A stretch of 64,000 nucleotides of DNA from Pseudomonadota bacterium (GCA_018814305.1 JAHJAA010000091.1:1-64000); one strand, 5' to 3'. Positions 16,678 to 26,490 are shown, counted from the stretch's first letter. Notes: generated by a model not told the origin, from the letters alone. Translations and numbers: made by a program.

Positions 16678-17625
16678 ATGGGTTATTTATTCGGACCGGT
16701 AAATTCCCGGCGGCTTGGCTTGTCGCTCGGGGTAGATCTGCTTCCTGCAAAAATCTGCAATTATGACTGTCTGTACTGTGAGGTGGGAAAGACCCTACGG
16801 TTGACCTGCGACAGGAGAGAGTATGTCCCAACCCGGGCGGTCATTGCGGAGCTGAAAGATTACCTGGCGGAAGTTACCTCTGGGCGCTTGGCTCGGCCGG
16901 ACTATATAACGATTACTGCCTCGGGCGAACCGACCCTCCATGCAGGCATCGGCGAAGTAATCCGATTTATCAAGAGTGAAACGGATTTTCAGGTTGCAGT
17001 TTTGACCAATGGCTCAACCTTTGCCGATCTCCAGGTGCGGTTGGATCTCCTGGCAGCGGACCTGATCATACCTTCTTTAGATTCGGCCAGGTTGGAAAGT
17101 TTTGTCGAAGTGAACCGTCCGGCCCCATGTTGTGTCTCCCTGGAAGAGATGATTGGTGGTCTGGCGGATTTTGGCGAGGAGTTCGGCGGGGAGGTCTGGC
17201 TTGAAGTCCTCCTGGTCAAGGATGTGAATGATGGGGCCGCCGATCTTGAGCAGTTACGGGCAGCTGTGGCCCTGATCAAGCCTGATCGTCTGCAACTGAA
17301 TACCGTGGTGCGACCTCCCGCCGAGGATCGCGCCAAACCCATGGAGCAGGGGCGGCTTTTGGAAATTGCCCGGAGTTTTTCCGGGACCTTTGTTGAGATT
17401 ATCGCTGAATTTCCCGAAAATCGATTTCGCAAGGAGAGAGAAGCAGCAGGGTATGAAATTTTTGAGATGTTGCAACGGCGGCCCTGCACCCACCAGGATA
17501 TCTGCCAGGCTCTTGGAATGGAGCCTTCAGCAGTAACCAAGATTATCAATGAGCTGTCGGAAACAGCCCGAATAAGAGAGACGATTTATGACGGAAGAAC
17601 GTACTACCAATCCACCAAAAGATAA
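16678..17625 (+). CDS. Radical SAM protein (COG0731-like) with winged-helix tail
   Basis: A 315-residue radical SAM protein. CNYDCLYCEVGK gives the CxxxCxxC ligands of the [4Fe-4S] cluster, preceded by GPVNSRRLGLSLGVDLLP, which is typical of the COG0731 group whose archaeal and eukaryotic members include the tRNA wybutosine enzyme Tyw1. ITASGEPTLH is the SAM-binding GGE-like motif. Residues about 255-315 (MLQRRPCTHQDICQALGMEPSAVTKIINEL in two parts) form a winged-helix domain, probably for nucleic acid binding. The bacterial function is unknown. The gene overlaps the RNase G/E gene by 38 bases, implying coupled expression and a possible link to RNA. Confidence 0.85.
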   Translation: MGYLFGPVNSRRLGLSLGVDLLPAKICNYDCLYCEVGKTLRLTCDRREYVPTRAVIAELKDYLAEVTSGRLARPDYITITASGEPTLHAGIGEVIRFIKSETDFQVAVLTNGSTFADLQVRLDLLAADLIIPSLDSARLESFVEVNRPAPCCVSLEEMIGGLADFGEEFGGEVWLEVLLVKDVNDGAADLEQLRAAVALIKPDRLQLNTVVRPPAEDRAKPMEQGRLLEIARSFSGTFVEIIAEFPENRFRKEREAAGYEIFEMLQRRPCTHQDICQALGMEPSAVTKIINELSETARIRETIYDGRTYYQSTKR

Positions 17626-19459
17626 TATTGAACCCAAAAAAAACGAACCTGCCGGGTCGGTTATTGCCCGTATTGGGCAATGGTTTTCCGGGGGACGAAA
17701 GAATTCTGAGGATAAACCAATGACTGAACCATCCGCACCCGAGGTGCGTGAAGAGAAGAAAGCTGAAACTGCTGAAGGGCGGTCGCCTGAGGGAGGGGCC
17801 CCTCGCCGTCGCCGATCCCGAAGACCCACTCGTTCAAAGCGTCCCAAGGAGATTAAACCGGATGCGGAGGTCGTTCTGGACGCGCCGGTGGAAGAAAAAT
17901 CGATCCCTGCCGTGAAAAAGGAAAAATCACCAGCGGAGGAGAGCGAAGGCGATGACAGTGCCCCTGCCGCAAATGTGTTGCGCAAACTCCTGATCAATAC
18001 AGATGAACCCGAGGAATGCAGGATCGCACTGTTGGAGAATGGTCGGATCGAGGCCTTTTTTGTTGAAACCGTCCTCCATACCCAGACCAAGGGTAATATT
18101 TATAAGGGGAAGATCGTCTCGGTCGAGCCCAGTCTACAGGCGGCTTTTGTTGACCTTGGCGAGGGGAAAAATGGCTTTCTGCCCTTTAATGAGATTCATC
18201 CTGAATATTATCATGGGGAGGTTGATCCCCAGGCCCATTGGAAAAGCCTGGATATGGAAAAGGTTCTGCGCAAGGGGAGTGAGGTCTTGGTTCAGGTGGT
18301 CAAGGAGGCCACCGGGAATAAGGGGGCCAATATGACCACCTATCTTTCTCTGCCCGGTCGGTATCTGGTTTTAATGCCGGGTAGTGACAGCGCCGGGATC
18401 TCCCGGAAGATTGAGAGCGAATCCCAAAGGACCAAGTTACGCAGTATGGTCGACAGTCTTACCTTGCCGGAAGGGATCGGGTATATCGTCAGGACCGCCA
18501 GTCGTGATATCACCAAGACCGCAGTGTCCCAGGATTTGAAATATCTTTTAAACCTATGGGAAGAGATCAAGGAGCGGGGCCAGAAACAGCCTACTCCATC
18601 CATAGTTTATCGGGAGCAGGATATTATCGCTCGTTTCCTGCGGGATCATTATACGCAGGATATTAAGGAGATCATGGTTGATAATGAGGAAGCCTTCCTC
18701 AAGGTGAAAAAATTTCTCAACCTGATCCCGACAGGGCAGAAAAAAACCGTGGCTCGCCTTCACAAGGGTACCCAGCCAATCTTTAACCATTATCAGGTTG
18801 AGGCCCAGATTGAACAGATCTTTCAGCCAACCGTCAGTTTGCCTTCCGGTGGTTCCATCGTCATCAATCCCACTGAAGCCCTGGTGGCTATTGACGTCAA
18901 TTCGGGGAGGACTTCCAAGGATAAGAATTTTGATGAATCCATCTTTTTGGCCAACATGGAGGCTGCCGAAGAGCTGGCGCGACAACTCCGTCTCCGCGAT
19001 CTGGGTGGACTGATTGTAGTGGATTTTATCGATATGCGTGATTCACGTCATATCCGTGAAGTGGAGAAAAAGGTCAAGACCAGTATGAAACAGGATAAAG
19101 CCCGGGTTGATATCAGCCGGATTTCCCGTTTTGGGCTCATGCAGATCTCCAGACAGAAACTGGCCTCACCGGTTCAGATGGGCAATTATAATGTTTGTGA
19201 GCATTGCAAGGGCCGGGGGGTTGTTCGCTCGGTGGAAACCCTTGCCCTGGTCTATCTGCGACTATTGCAAACGGAAGTGGTCCGGAAAAATGTCAAGCAG
19301 GTTACCTGTCGTCTACCCATTGCCGTGGCCCGCTATCTGTTGAACAAAAAGAGAGCGGATCTTCTGGAGATGGAGAACCGTTATCAGGTCATTATAGCTA
19401 TTGAACCTGATCCGACCATGTCTCCCACAGACCAGAAGATCGAAACCATTCGCGGGTAA
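17588..19459 (+). CDS. Ribonuclease E/G family endoribonuclease
   Basis: A 623-residue RNase G/E protein that cuts single-stranded A/U-rich RNA in mRNA decay and rRNA or tRNA maturation. The first 125 residues are a charged, low-complexity extension (RRRRSRRPTRSKRPKEIK) not present in short RNase G. Then come the S1 domain (KGNIYKGKIVSVEPSLQAAFVDLG), the sensor region, the DNase I-like catalytic Asp motif ALVAIDVNSG and VVDFIDMRD, and the zinc-link CEHCKGRG. The core ends at about residue 615, so the long C-terminal degradosome scaffold of E. coli RNase E is absent; the N-terminal extension might replace it. Confidence 0.94.
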   Translation: MTEERTTNPPKDNIEPKKNEPAGSVIARIGQWFSGGRKNSEDKPMTEPSAPEVREEKKAETAEGRSPEGGAPRRRRSRRPTRSKRPKEIKPDAEVVLDAPVEEKSIPAVKKEKSPAEESEGDDSAPAANVLRKLLINTDEPEECRIALLENGRIEAFFVETVLHTQTKGNIYKGKIVSVEPSLQAAFVDLGEGKNGFLPFNEIHPEYYHGEVDPQAHWKSLDMEKVLRKGSEVLVQVVKEATGNKGANMTTYLSLPGRYLVLMPGSDSAGISRKIESESQRTKLRSMVDSLTLPEGIGYIVRTASRDITKTAVSQDLKYLLNLWEEIKERGQKQPTPSIVYREQDIIARFLRDHYTQDIKEIMVDNEEAFLKVKKFLNLIPTGQKKTVARLHKGTQPIFNHYQVEAQIEQIFQPTVSLPSGGSIVINPTEALVAIDVNSGRTSKDKNFDESIFLANMEAAEELARQLRLRDLGGLIVVDFIDMRDSRHIREVEKKVKTSMKQDKARVDISRISRFGLMQISRQKLASPVQMGNYNVCEHCKGRGVVRSVETLALVYLRLLQTEVVRKNVKQVTCRLPIAVARYLLNKKRADLLEMENRYQVIIAIEPDPTMSPTDQKIETIRG

Positions 19460-19509
19460 GACTGGAACAATGTGGTGCCTCACTGCTTCTTTCAGTTTTG
19501 CATAACAGC

Positions 19510-19538
19510 TTGATTTTAAGATTAAATAGGCGTATACT
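19510..19538 (+). promoter_or_regulatory. Sigma70-like promoter
   Basis: TTGATT (19510-19515) and TATACT (19533-19538) are separated by exactly 17 bases and lie in an A/T-rich stretch after the RNase G/E gene. A transcript would start near 19545, about 295 bases ahead of the HD-GYP gene. Confidence 0.6.
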
Positions 19539-19544
19539 GTCTTT

Positions 19545-19690
19545 GTTGTTTTGAACTATTTCATGTGAACGGGCATGAGGGGGTTTAATTCAATTATCCC
19601 TGAGGGGGGAGGGTAGAACCTGGGGAAGGTTCTAGTTTAGGTACTATGTGATGGGAAGCCGGCAGCGGTTCCCATTGGTTCTTTTTCCAC
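19545..19690 (+). ncRNA. Candidate small RNA or structured leader
   Basis: A roughly 145-nt region bounded by a good promoter (19510-19538) and a terminator-like hairpin (19652-19674 plus T-run). Between them TAGAACC (19614-19620) pairs with GGTTCTA (19628-19634), and there are G-rich tracts. The order promoter, stable stem, terminator suits an independent small RNA; alternatively it is an attenuated leader of the downstream HD-GYP gene. It does not match any riboswitch consensus I can recall. Confidence 0.4.
19652..19690 (+). terminator. Rho-independent terminator candidate
   Basis: TGGGAA-g-CCG (19652-19661) pairs with CGG-TTCCCA (19666-19674), leaving a GCAG loop and one bulged base. A T-rich tract (TTGGTTCTTTTT) follows directly. 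Confidence 0.6.
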
Positions 19691-19838
19691 CTTTTCCTCC
19701 TTCAAATTTTTACAGTTAGTGTTTTCCCATCTGCTAGTGTCTGTGTTGGTCTTCAGGCCAAGCGGTTCAGGGAGTGTTGCGGGGGGACTCCTTTGAAATG
19801 AGTATGCGAATTTCATCCGGCGTTATAGGGCGATTGAA

Positions 19839-22580
19839 ATGATGAACATGCGGTTCCTGAAGGGTCTGATTCTCCTTATCTCCACAGTTATTCTCATCCT
19901 GCCCCTCTATATTTATTTCTATCTCGATCCTTCTTTGAAAACTTTCACCATCGACGGAACTGAAGATGAAGCCGTTCGGGTTGCTTCCCATCTCGCTTCG
20001 ATGCTTTATGGTGATAAGGAAATTTCCTCCGGTGCTTTACCTTCAGAAATGGCTGGGGGAATCGAAAAGGCCAGGACCGATTTTCATTTACTGAAAATTA
20101 AGATCTTTTCTGCCCTGGGAGAAGTGGTTTATTCTTCCGACAAGGAAGAAATCGGCACTGTTAATCGGAAAAGTTATTTTCATGAAGTGGTGGCCCTCGG
20201 GAATAATTTTTCGAAGGTGGTCAGGAAGGATACTCCAACGATGGAAGGGCAGATTGTCCATATGGATGTGGTGGAAACCTATGTGCCTTTCATGAGCAAT
20301 GGTAAGTTTCTTGGGGCCTTTGAGGTCTACCTCGATGTTTCTGCAGAGATGGCTTCATTACAGGGGATGGTCAACCGGCTCTATACAACGACCTTGCCCA
20401 TTGTTGGCGGTCTTTTTCTGTTCATGATTCTGATCATGGTGAAACTTCGGGACGGCTTTGTCCGGAGGTTGCAGACCGAGCGGCGGCTAAAGGAGAATGA
20501 GGAGCGTTACCGGTCCCTGTTCACCCATTCCAATGATGCCATTCTAATCAGCGACGCCAACGGGCAGATTCAGGAAGTCAACGAAGAGGCCGGGCACCTT
20601 CTGGGGTATGGCCCCGAAGGTCTTTTCGGGATGAATCTTCCGGAAATAATGAATGATCCGGAAGGAAGTGAATGGCCTGAACTCCTTCGTCAAACCATGG
20701 ATCAGGATTATGCCCGATTTGCCTCCCAGGTAAAGACCGTAGAGGGTGGGGTTCTTGACGTTGAGATCAGGACTAGTGTTGTGAGTAAAAAGAGTGGACT
20801 TGTTCAGGTATTATTAAGAGATGTAACCGAACAAAAGAACAATGAACTTGAAATCAGCCGAAGCTACCAGACCCAGACCGTTTTGAACAAGTTGTTACAT
20901 CTCTCCTTGGAAAATCTCAGCCTGGCTGAGACCCTTGAACTGTTTATCTATTACATTACTTCGTTTCCCTGGTTGGTTCTTGAGCCCAAAGGGGCGATAT
21001 TTCTGGTCTCTGAAAAGCCCGGAAATCTGGAACTCATTGCCCACCGAGGGTTGAATGATGCCCTGACAACCATCTGTGCGACGGTGCCGTTCGGGAAGTG
21101 CCACTGCGGCAAATGCGCCTTGTCCGGAGAATTGGTTTTTTCTAACTGTCTGGACCATTACCATGACAACAGGTATGACGGGATCGCTCCCCACGGTCAT
21201 TACTGTGTTCCCATTTTCTCCTCTGGGAAAAAACTGGTCGGGGTTTTTACCCTGTACATTAAGCCTCAGGCCAAGCGGGACCGGTTGGTAGAAGAGACCC
21301 TTGAGGCGGCGGCCAGCGTCGTCGCCGGGGTTATTCAGCGGAAACGGGCCGAGGAGGAGTTGCAGAAGGCCAAGGAAGTTCTTGAGATTCGAGTCCAGGA
21401 GAGGACCGTTGACCTGGAGGAGGCCAATGTCCAGTTGGAGCAGGAACTCCAGGAACGGCGGGAGGCCCAGAAGGCCCTGGCCAAGGCCAATCAGGACAAG
21501 GACGATCTCATCGTCAATCTTTTTGAAATCATGTATGAAATGTTGGCCAACCGCGACCATTCCACCTTTGAGCATGCCTTACGGGTCTCGGAAATCTCCC
21601 GGAAAATCGGGCTGGAGTTGGAGTTAAGCGAGGATGATCTGGAAATTCTCAAGCTTGGGTGTCTGGTTCATGATATCGGCAAGGTGGCCATCCCCGATGA
21701 TGTTTTGTTAAAACCCGGGTTGTTTGACCGGATGGACCGGAGCATTATGCAGGTCCATACTTTGGTGGGAGCGAGTCTCTTTGCCAAACATCACCACGAT
21801 TACCGGATCCGGCGGATCATTCTCCATCACCATGAGCGTCTAGATGGTTCCGGTTATCCGTATGGGTTGAAGGGTGACGAGATCGAGCTTCTGGAAAGGA
21901 TCGTTGCCGTTGCCGACGTTTTTGAAGCCCTGGTTTCCCGGCGCCCATACAAACGACCCATGTCACGCCAGCGGGCGCTTGATATCCTCGCCTATGAGGC
22001 CCAGGAAGGGCGTCTTGATCCGATGATCGTCGAGGTCCTGGTCAAGGTCACCGAGACCTGGAGTCCCCTGGAAATATCCTGTGAATTCAGGGCGGATTAC
22101 TCCAAGGATCTTGAAGTGTTCCGGCAGATGAGCTATTTCCGAGAGCCCTTGAGTGACTTCTATAATTATCGTTATCTGCTCTATCTTGATGATGCCAAGA
22201 TGATTGGCAAGAATAATCGGGCCTATCATCTTATCCTGACCAATTTCCCGGAAATTAAGGATTTTAATCGGAGTATGGGGTTTGTTAAGACCGATCAGAT
22301 TCTTGATGAGATTGGTCAGAAACTGCACCAGACCTCCGAGGATATCGGACTACGGTGTGCCAAGGAAGGCAACAACGTCATGCTGTTGCGCAAGGGTTCC
22401 GATTTTCTGATCTATACCGAATGCTCCGATGTGCTTTTGCAGGATCTTTTGGAAGAGATCGGGGTCCATCTGGATTCCGCGACCAGTGATTGGGGATTAC
22501 AGTCGAAATATCATTATTTCAAGTTCGATAGTGACTATCCTGCGGAAAAGGCTCTGAACCAGATTTTCTCTATTCATTAA
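19839..22580 (+). CDS. Membrane sensor with PAS, GAF, HD-GYP and degenerate GGDEF domains
   Basis: A 913-residue sensor. Membrane segments at about 8-30 and 185-205 enclose a periplasmic domain; PAS follows (about 225-330: ERYRSLFTHSNDAILISDANG), then a GAF-like domain with CHCGKCA and GHYCVP, a coiled coil (about 500-555), and HD-GYP (about 560-745) with intact HDIGK and HHERLDGSGYP, so c-di-GMP hydrolysis is likely. The last 150 residues begin EPLSDFYNYRYLLYLDD, the start of a GGDEF domain, but GGDEF is replaced by GSDFL, so synthesis is improbable; it may bind nucleotide or dimerise. It ends at a strong terminator. Confidence 0.92.
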   Translation: MMNMRFLKGLILLISTVILILPLYIYFYLDPSLKTFTIDGTEDEAVRVASHLASMLYGDKEISSGALPSEMAGGIEKARTDFHLLKIKIFSALGEVVYSSDKEEIGTVNRKSYFHEVVALGNNFSKVVRKDTPTMEGQIVHMDVVETYVPFMSNGKFLGAFEVYLDVSAEMASLQGMVNRLYTTTLPIVGGLFLFMILIMVKLRDGFVRRLQTERRLKENEERYRSLFTHSNDAILISDANGQIQEVNEEAGHLLGYGPEGLFGMNLPEIMNDPEGSEWPELLRQTMDQDYARFASQVKTVEGGVLDVEIRTSVVSKKSGLVQVLLRDVTEQKNNELEISRSYQTQTVLNKLLHLSLENLSLAETLELFIYYITSFPWLVLEPKGAIFLVSEKPGNLELIAHRGLNDALTTICATVPFGKCHCGKCALSGELVFSNCLDHYHDNRYDGIAPHGHYCVPIFSSGKKLVGVFTLYIKPQAKRDRLVEETLEAAASVVAGVIQRKRAEEELQKAKEVLEIRVQERTVDLEEANVQLEQELQERREAQKALAKANQDKDDLIVNLFEIMYEMLANRDHSTFEHALRVSEISRKIGLELELSEDDLEILKLGCLVHDIGKVAIPDDVLLKPGLFDRMDRSIMQVHTLVGASLFAKHHHDYRIRRIILHHHERLDGSGYPYGLKGDEIELLERIVAVADVFEALVSRRPYKRPMSRQRALDILAYEAQEGRLDPMIVEVLVKVTETWSPLEISCEFRADYSKDLEVFRQMSYFREPLSDFYNYRYLLYLDDAKMIGKNNRAYHLILTNFPEIKDFNRSMGFVKTDQILDEIGQKLHQTSEDIGLRCAKEGNNVMLLRKGSDFLIYTECSDVLLQDLLEEIGVHLDSATSDWGLQSKYHYFKFDSDYPAEKALNQIFSIH

Positions 22581-22607
22581 TTGTCTGCCCAATAATAAAA
22601 TTTTTTA

Positions 22608-22648
22608 TCTGCCCGCGTACTTTAAAGTATCACGGGCAGACTTTTTTT
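22608..22648 (+). terminator. Rho-independent terminator after the HD-GYP gene
   Basis: TCTGCCCG (22608-22615) pairs with CGGGCAGA (22633-22640), with an inner TACTTTAAAGTA palindrome, and is followed by CTTTTTTTAT. Confidence 0.9.
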
Positions 22649-22713
22649 ATGTATTTCTCGACCCACGCAGCTCAAAGGGGGTGAATGCCCCCATGTTTGG
22701 TGAAAGGAAACAA

Positions 22714-24918
22714 TTACTTGGTGGTATGGGTAAAGACTCCATCCCAATCGACGGGCGGCGGAGAAGTGAGGAATACCTGGCACCGCTCCTGGTAGAGGCT
22801 GTAGAGCCGGCGGTCGAGATGCTTTTCCCGTAACTGGGTAAACAGATCCAGGGCCTCCTGAAAGTGCTGGTGGCGGTATTTTTCAATGGCATTGCCATAA
22901 ATTTCAAGTTCAGCCATCTTGTGTTGGTCTTCGGTGATGGCAAACAACCCATAGATCGTCAAGGGCTTCTCCCGCCCTTTGACCCTGACCAGATCCAGTT
23001 CCTGTAAGGCGAAAGTATCCGGGATATGGTTCTGCAGGGTTTCACTGATGACGATTCTGACCCCGTAATATTTGCTTAATCCTTCCAGGCGTGAGGCCAG
23101 GTTGACGTTGTCACCGATGATTGTGTAATCAAAAAGTTCGGTGGTCCCCATGTTCCCGACCCTTACCTGGCCAGCATGGAGGCCAATGCCGATATTGATT
23201 TCAAAACCGTACTTCTGCACGAATATCTTATTCAATTTCCCCAATTCTTCAAGCATCATAATCCCTGACTTGACTGCCTGCTTTTTGTGATCTTTCACAT
23301 CGATTGGGGCATTCCAAAAGGCCATGATCGCGTCCCCGATGAATTTATCCAAGGTGCCGTTGTTTTCCATAATGACCCTGGTCATGGGGGTGAAATACTC
23401 CTGGAGCAGATGGATGACCTGGGTCGGGGTGAGGCGCTCGGAAAGTGAGGTGAACCCCCGGACATCTGAAAACATGATGCTGAGTTCTTTTTCTTCCCCG
23501 GCCAGGCTTAATTTTTCAGGGGATTCTGCGATTTGATCAACCACGCTCTTGGAGACATATCGAGAAAAGGCCTCACGGAAAAAGAGTTTTTCCTTTTCGG
23601 TCCGCCAGAATTTTAGCAAGGTGAGCAGCGAGAAGTTGCCCCCCAAGGTCATGAGGGGGAAAAGTGGCGAAATAAAGATCCGCGATTCGTTCATGAACCA
23701 GAATCCGCCCCACCAGATAGCAATCCCTGCTATTCCTGTAACCGGCAGGGTCCAGCGGGCGTCGGTTACAGTAATTAAGAGTGAGGTGATCAGTCCGCAG
23801 AGGATGACCAGGCAGAGCTCCAATCCTGGAGCCCAGTCCGGTCTGGAAAAAAAATCACCTCGAATTATATTGTCGATGATGGTGGCGTGGGCCTCAACCC
23901 CGGGGAATTGGTGGTCCAGGGGGGTGGCTCGAAGATCTTTGAGACCTGCGGCGGTGGTGCCGATCAGAACGATTTTCCCGGCCAGGGAGCCTTCGGGGAG
24001 CTGGTCTTCCAGGACGTCAGCTGCGGAAATATAGGGGAAGCTCCCCTGTTTCCCTCGAAAGTGGATGAGCATCCTGGCGCTTTTATCCACGGGGATGACA
24101 GTGGTACCGACCCTGATTGATTCAATCCCGCCGGGACTGGTTTTCAGGATGACCGGTGCCTTACCCAGTGCGGCCTTGAAGGTTGCCAGGGCGAGACTCG
24201 GGTAATAATGATTCTGCCAGGAGATCAGCAGAGGGGAACTGCGAATGATCCCGTCTTTATCCGGGTCTGTGTTGAAAAAACCTGAACCAGGCGCTGAAGA
24301 GAGCAGGGCGGGGAGTGGCGCTATTACATCGGTGGCTTTGAGCAGCCAATCTTCCGGTGGACCGGCCCCTGGAGTTTTGACCACGGCGAGATTGAACGGG
24401 GTAAGGCGCGGTTGATCAGAGGCGGGGAGGTCGGTCTGGCCGAATTGAAAAAAATAGCCCAGGACGTATGGTCCGTTTTTCAAGTTGTCGGCCAGGAGAA
24501 TATCATTGTCCATCAAGGCCGATGGTAGTCCGGTGAAACCAACGTCCACTTGGAGATCCCTTTTCAATTCCTCCTGGATTCTAAGTGGCGAGGAGCGGTC
24601 CGGTTCGGCCAGCAGGATATCGACGCCGACTGAGGCTGCCCCGGCCTGGGTGAGTTTGGCCAGCAGCAGGGCAATCCGGTAGCGAGGCCAGGGCCATTGG
24701 CCGAATTTTTTAAGACTCGTTTCGTCAAGGTCAACGATAACCGGAACCCCGCTGGTCTCGGTGCCATGGACTCTGGTCAGGATGATGTCATAGAGTTTAT
24801 TATCGAGGAATCGGCAAAACTCCGGTTGATGGACATAGGCAGCAGACAGGATGAAAGTCAGAAAAATTCCGGTGGCCAGGGTTGATAGGCTGATTTTCCT
24901 GCGGAATGATTTGAGCAT
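22714..24918 (-). CDS. CHASE2 adenylate/guanylate cyclase
   Basis: A 734-residue class III cyclase. A first membrane helix (about 10-28) precedes a CHASE2 sensor (about 35-330: VPVIVDLDETSLKKFGQWPWPR, GVDILLAEPDR, GKIVLIGTTAAGLKDLRATP), then three membrane helices (about 345-425) and the cyclase domain (about 480-660). LSIMFSDVRGFTSLSERL carries the first metal Asp and FIGDAIMAFWNAP the second, so it should be active; the final 70 residues hold a TPR-like helix pair. It converts ATP (or GTP) to the cyclic nucleotide in response to an extracellular signal. It ends close to a small GGGGG/CCCCC hairpin near 22680. Confidence 0.93.
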   Translation of the reverse strand: MLKSFRRKISLSTLATGIFLTFILSAAYVHQPEFCRFLDNKLYDIILTRVHGTETSGVPVIVDLDETSLKKFGQWPWPRYRIALLLAKLTQAGAASVGVDILLAEPDRSSPLRIQEELKRDLQVDVGFTGLPSALMDNDILLADNLKNGPYVLGYFFQFGQTDLPASDQPRLTPFNLAVVKTPGAGPPEDWLLKATDVIAPLPALLSSAPGSGFFNTDPDKDGIIRSSPLLISWQNHYYPSLALATFKAALGKAPVILKTSPGGIESIRVGTTVIPVDKSARMLIHFRGKQGSFPYISAADVLEDQLPEGSLAGKIVLIGTTAAGLKDLRATPLDHQFPGVEAHATIIDNIIRGDFFSRPDWAPGLELCLVILCGLITSLLITVTDARWTLPVTGIAGIAIWWGGFWFMNESRIFISPLFPLMTLGGNFSLLTLLKFWRTEKEKLFFREAFSRYVSKSVVDQIAESPEKLSLAGEEKELSIMFSDVRGFTSLSERLTPTQVIHLLQEYFTPMTRVIMENNGTLDKFIGDAIMAFWNAPIDVKDHKKQAVKSGIMMLEELGKLNKIFVQKYGFEINIGIGLHAGQVRVGNMGTTELFDYTIIGDNVNLASRLEGLSKYYGVRIVISETLQNHIPDTFALQELDLVRVKGREKPLTIYGLFAITEDQHKMAELEIYGNAIEKYRHQHFQEALDLFTQLREKHLDRRLYSLYQERCQVFLTSPPPVDWDGVFTHTTK

Positions 24919-25046
24919 AAAATTTTCCTTTGATAATTTATATTCCTTGTTAATATCACTTTATATGGGCAAGCTCAATGTTTCGTATTGACGAATTAAG
25001 TGGCGTTCGATCCCGGATGCCTGCAGTGAATTGAAAATGGAGAAAA

Positions 25047-26345
25047 ATGATGAAGATAAAATTCCATTGGCTGTTGGTCCCGGTTTTTTTCGTTGTTCTC
25101 CCCTCAAGTGTTTTGGCCAGAGAACTTGTTGCCTATCTTCCGGACCTTATGAATGACCATCACTTGGTCCGAGCTGCAGAGGCCGGTCGAGATGAAGCCC
25201 GGTTCCGCCAAGATGCCGCAGTGGGTGGGTGGTACCCGAGCCTTGACCTGAGCGCCGACGGTGGTCGGGAATGGGTGACCCGGGTCGATGAATCGGAAAT
25301 TGAGGAAAATACCAATTTTGCTTCCCTGCGGTTATCCCAGCTGGTAACCGACTTCGGGGCGACCTCGGGGCGGGTCAAGTTGGCCGATGCCACTTTTGAG
25401 CGAAGCAAGGTTGATATTGAGGCCGCCCGACAGAACATCTTGCTGCAGGGTATTTTTGCCTATCTCGGGGTGATCAAGGCTCGGGAAAAATTGGCCTATG
25501 CCGGAAAGTCCGAGGAGAATATCAGTAAGCAGACCGGTATGGAAGAGACCCTGGTCCAACGGGGCGCCGGGTTATCGTCGGATATTCTCCAGACCAAATC
25601 GCAACTGGCCCGAGCCCGGGCCTTGAGGGTCAGTGTGGAGGGGGAATTGGCCGAGGCGTTGAACCGTTTCCGGGCGGTTTTTGGGTTTACCCCCACCGAC
25701 GATGAAATTAAATCCTTCCGCTTGCCCGCTGATCCTGCGGGAAGTCTGCCGACAAGTCTCGAGGCGGCGGCTGCCCGGGCCATGGAAAATAATCCCTCTA
25801 TCCTGGCCGCCGAGCAGAACAATAAGGTCCTGAAATACGATGTTTCCGTCCAGTCATCCAGGTACTATCCCCGGTTGAGCCTGGTGGCCGAGCAGATCCG
25901 TAGGGAAAATGATCTTGGGGTCCATGGCGTTCGCTTGGAAGGGTTTGTTGGGGCTGAATTGACCTATAACCTGTTTCGGGGAGGCGGAGATCGGAATAGT
26001 GTGAAGGCCGCAGAGAAAAACCTGGTCTCCGCTGAAAGCATCCTGGCTAATACCAGGATGCAGGTTGAGGAGCGGGTGCGTAATGCCTGGCAGATTCTGC
26101 TTATTTCCCGTGAAAAGTACAAATATCTGAAAAACCAGGCGGCCATTGTCGGTGAGTTCCTCGAACTGGCTCGGAAGGAACGGAAACTGGGCAGCAGATC
26201 CCTGCTTGATGTGCTGACCGGCGAAGTGGAAGCGATCAATGCTCAAAGCCAGGCGGTGGCGGCTGAGGTCGAGACTGTCCAGGCGGTGTTTCAACTTTTT
26301 TTCACCATGGGTGATTTGAATATGGATCTAGTCAAGGCCCAATAA
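25047..26345 (+). CDS. TolC-family outer membrane channel protein
   Basis: A 432-residue TolC-like protein with a signal peptide (about 1-24). The two-fold helical repeat is visible, each half with a beta-hairpin and a long coiled coil (residues about 90-180 and 270-400); LAYAGKSEENISKQTGM and GAELTYNLFRGG are characteristic. It is the outer membrane exit duct for type I secretion. It lies directly before the RTX adhesin gene, with 145 bases between, and is most likely the export partner of the ABC and HlyD-type genes 8 kb downstream. It resembles the AggA/LapE-type channels used for adhesins. Confidence 0.92.
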   Translation: MMKIKFHWLLVPVFFVVLPSSVLARELVAYLPDLMNDHHLVRAAEAGRDEARFRQDAAVGGWYPSLDLSADGGREWVTRVDESEIEENTNFASLRLSQLVTDFGATSGRVKLADATFERSKVDIEAARQNILLQGIFAYLGVIKAREKLAYAGKSEENISKQTGMEETLVQRGAGLSSDILQTKSQLARARALRVSVEGELAEALNRFRAVFGFTPTDDEIKSFRLPADPAGSLPTSLEAAAARAMENNPSILAAEQNNKVLKYDVSVQSSRYYPRLSLVAEQIRRENDLGVHGVRLEGFVGAELTYNLFRGGGDRNSVKAAEKNLVSAESILANTRMQVEERVRNAWQILLISREKYKYLKNQAAIVGEFLELARKERKLGSRSLLDVLTGEVEAINAQSQAVAAEVETVQAVFQLFFTMGDLNMDLVKAQ

Positions 26346-26490
26346 TGATTGTGGTGCGAAAAAGGCACCAACCATTTGCGCAATATATGATAAAATATAT
26401 GTAAAAGATGCCGGTTTCCAGGAAGATGTTTTTCCATGGACAACGTGGTTCGTCACGGAGGACTGGCAATAGGAACGTTGTGGAGGCACT

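Noticed and set aside
19545-19690. A c-di-GMP riboswitch ahead of the HD-GYP gene
   Set aside because: The GEMM consensus core is not found in this stretch; only hairpins are.
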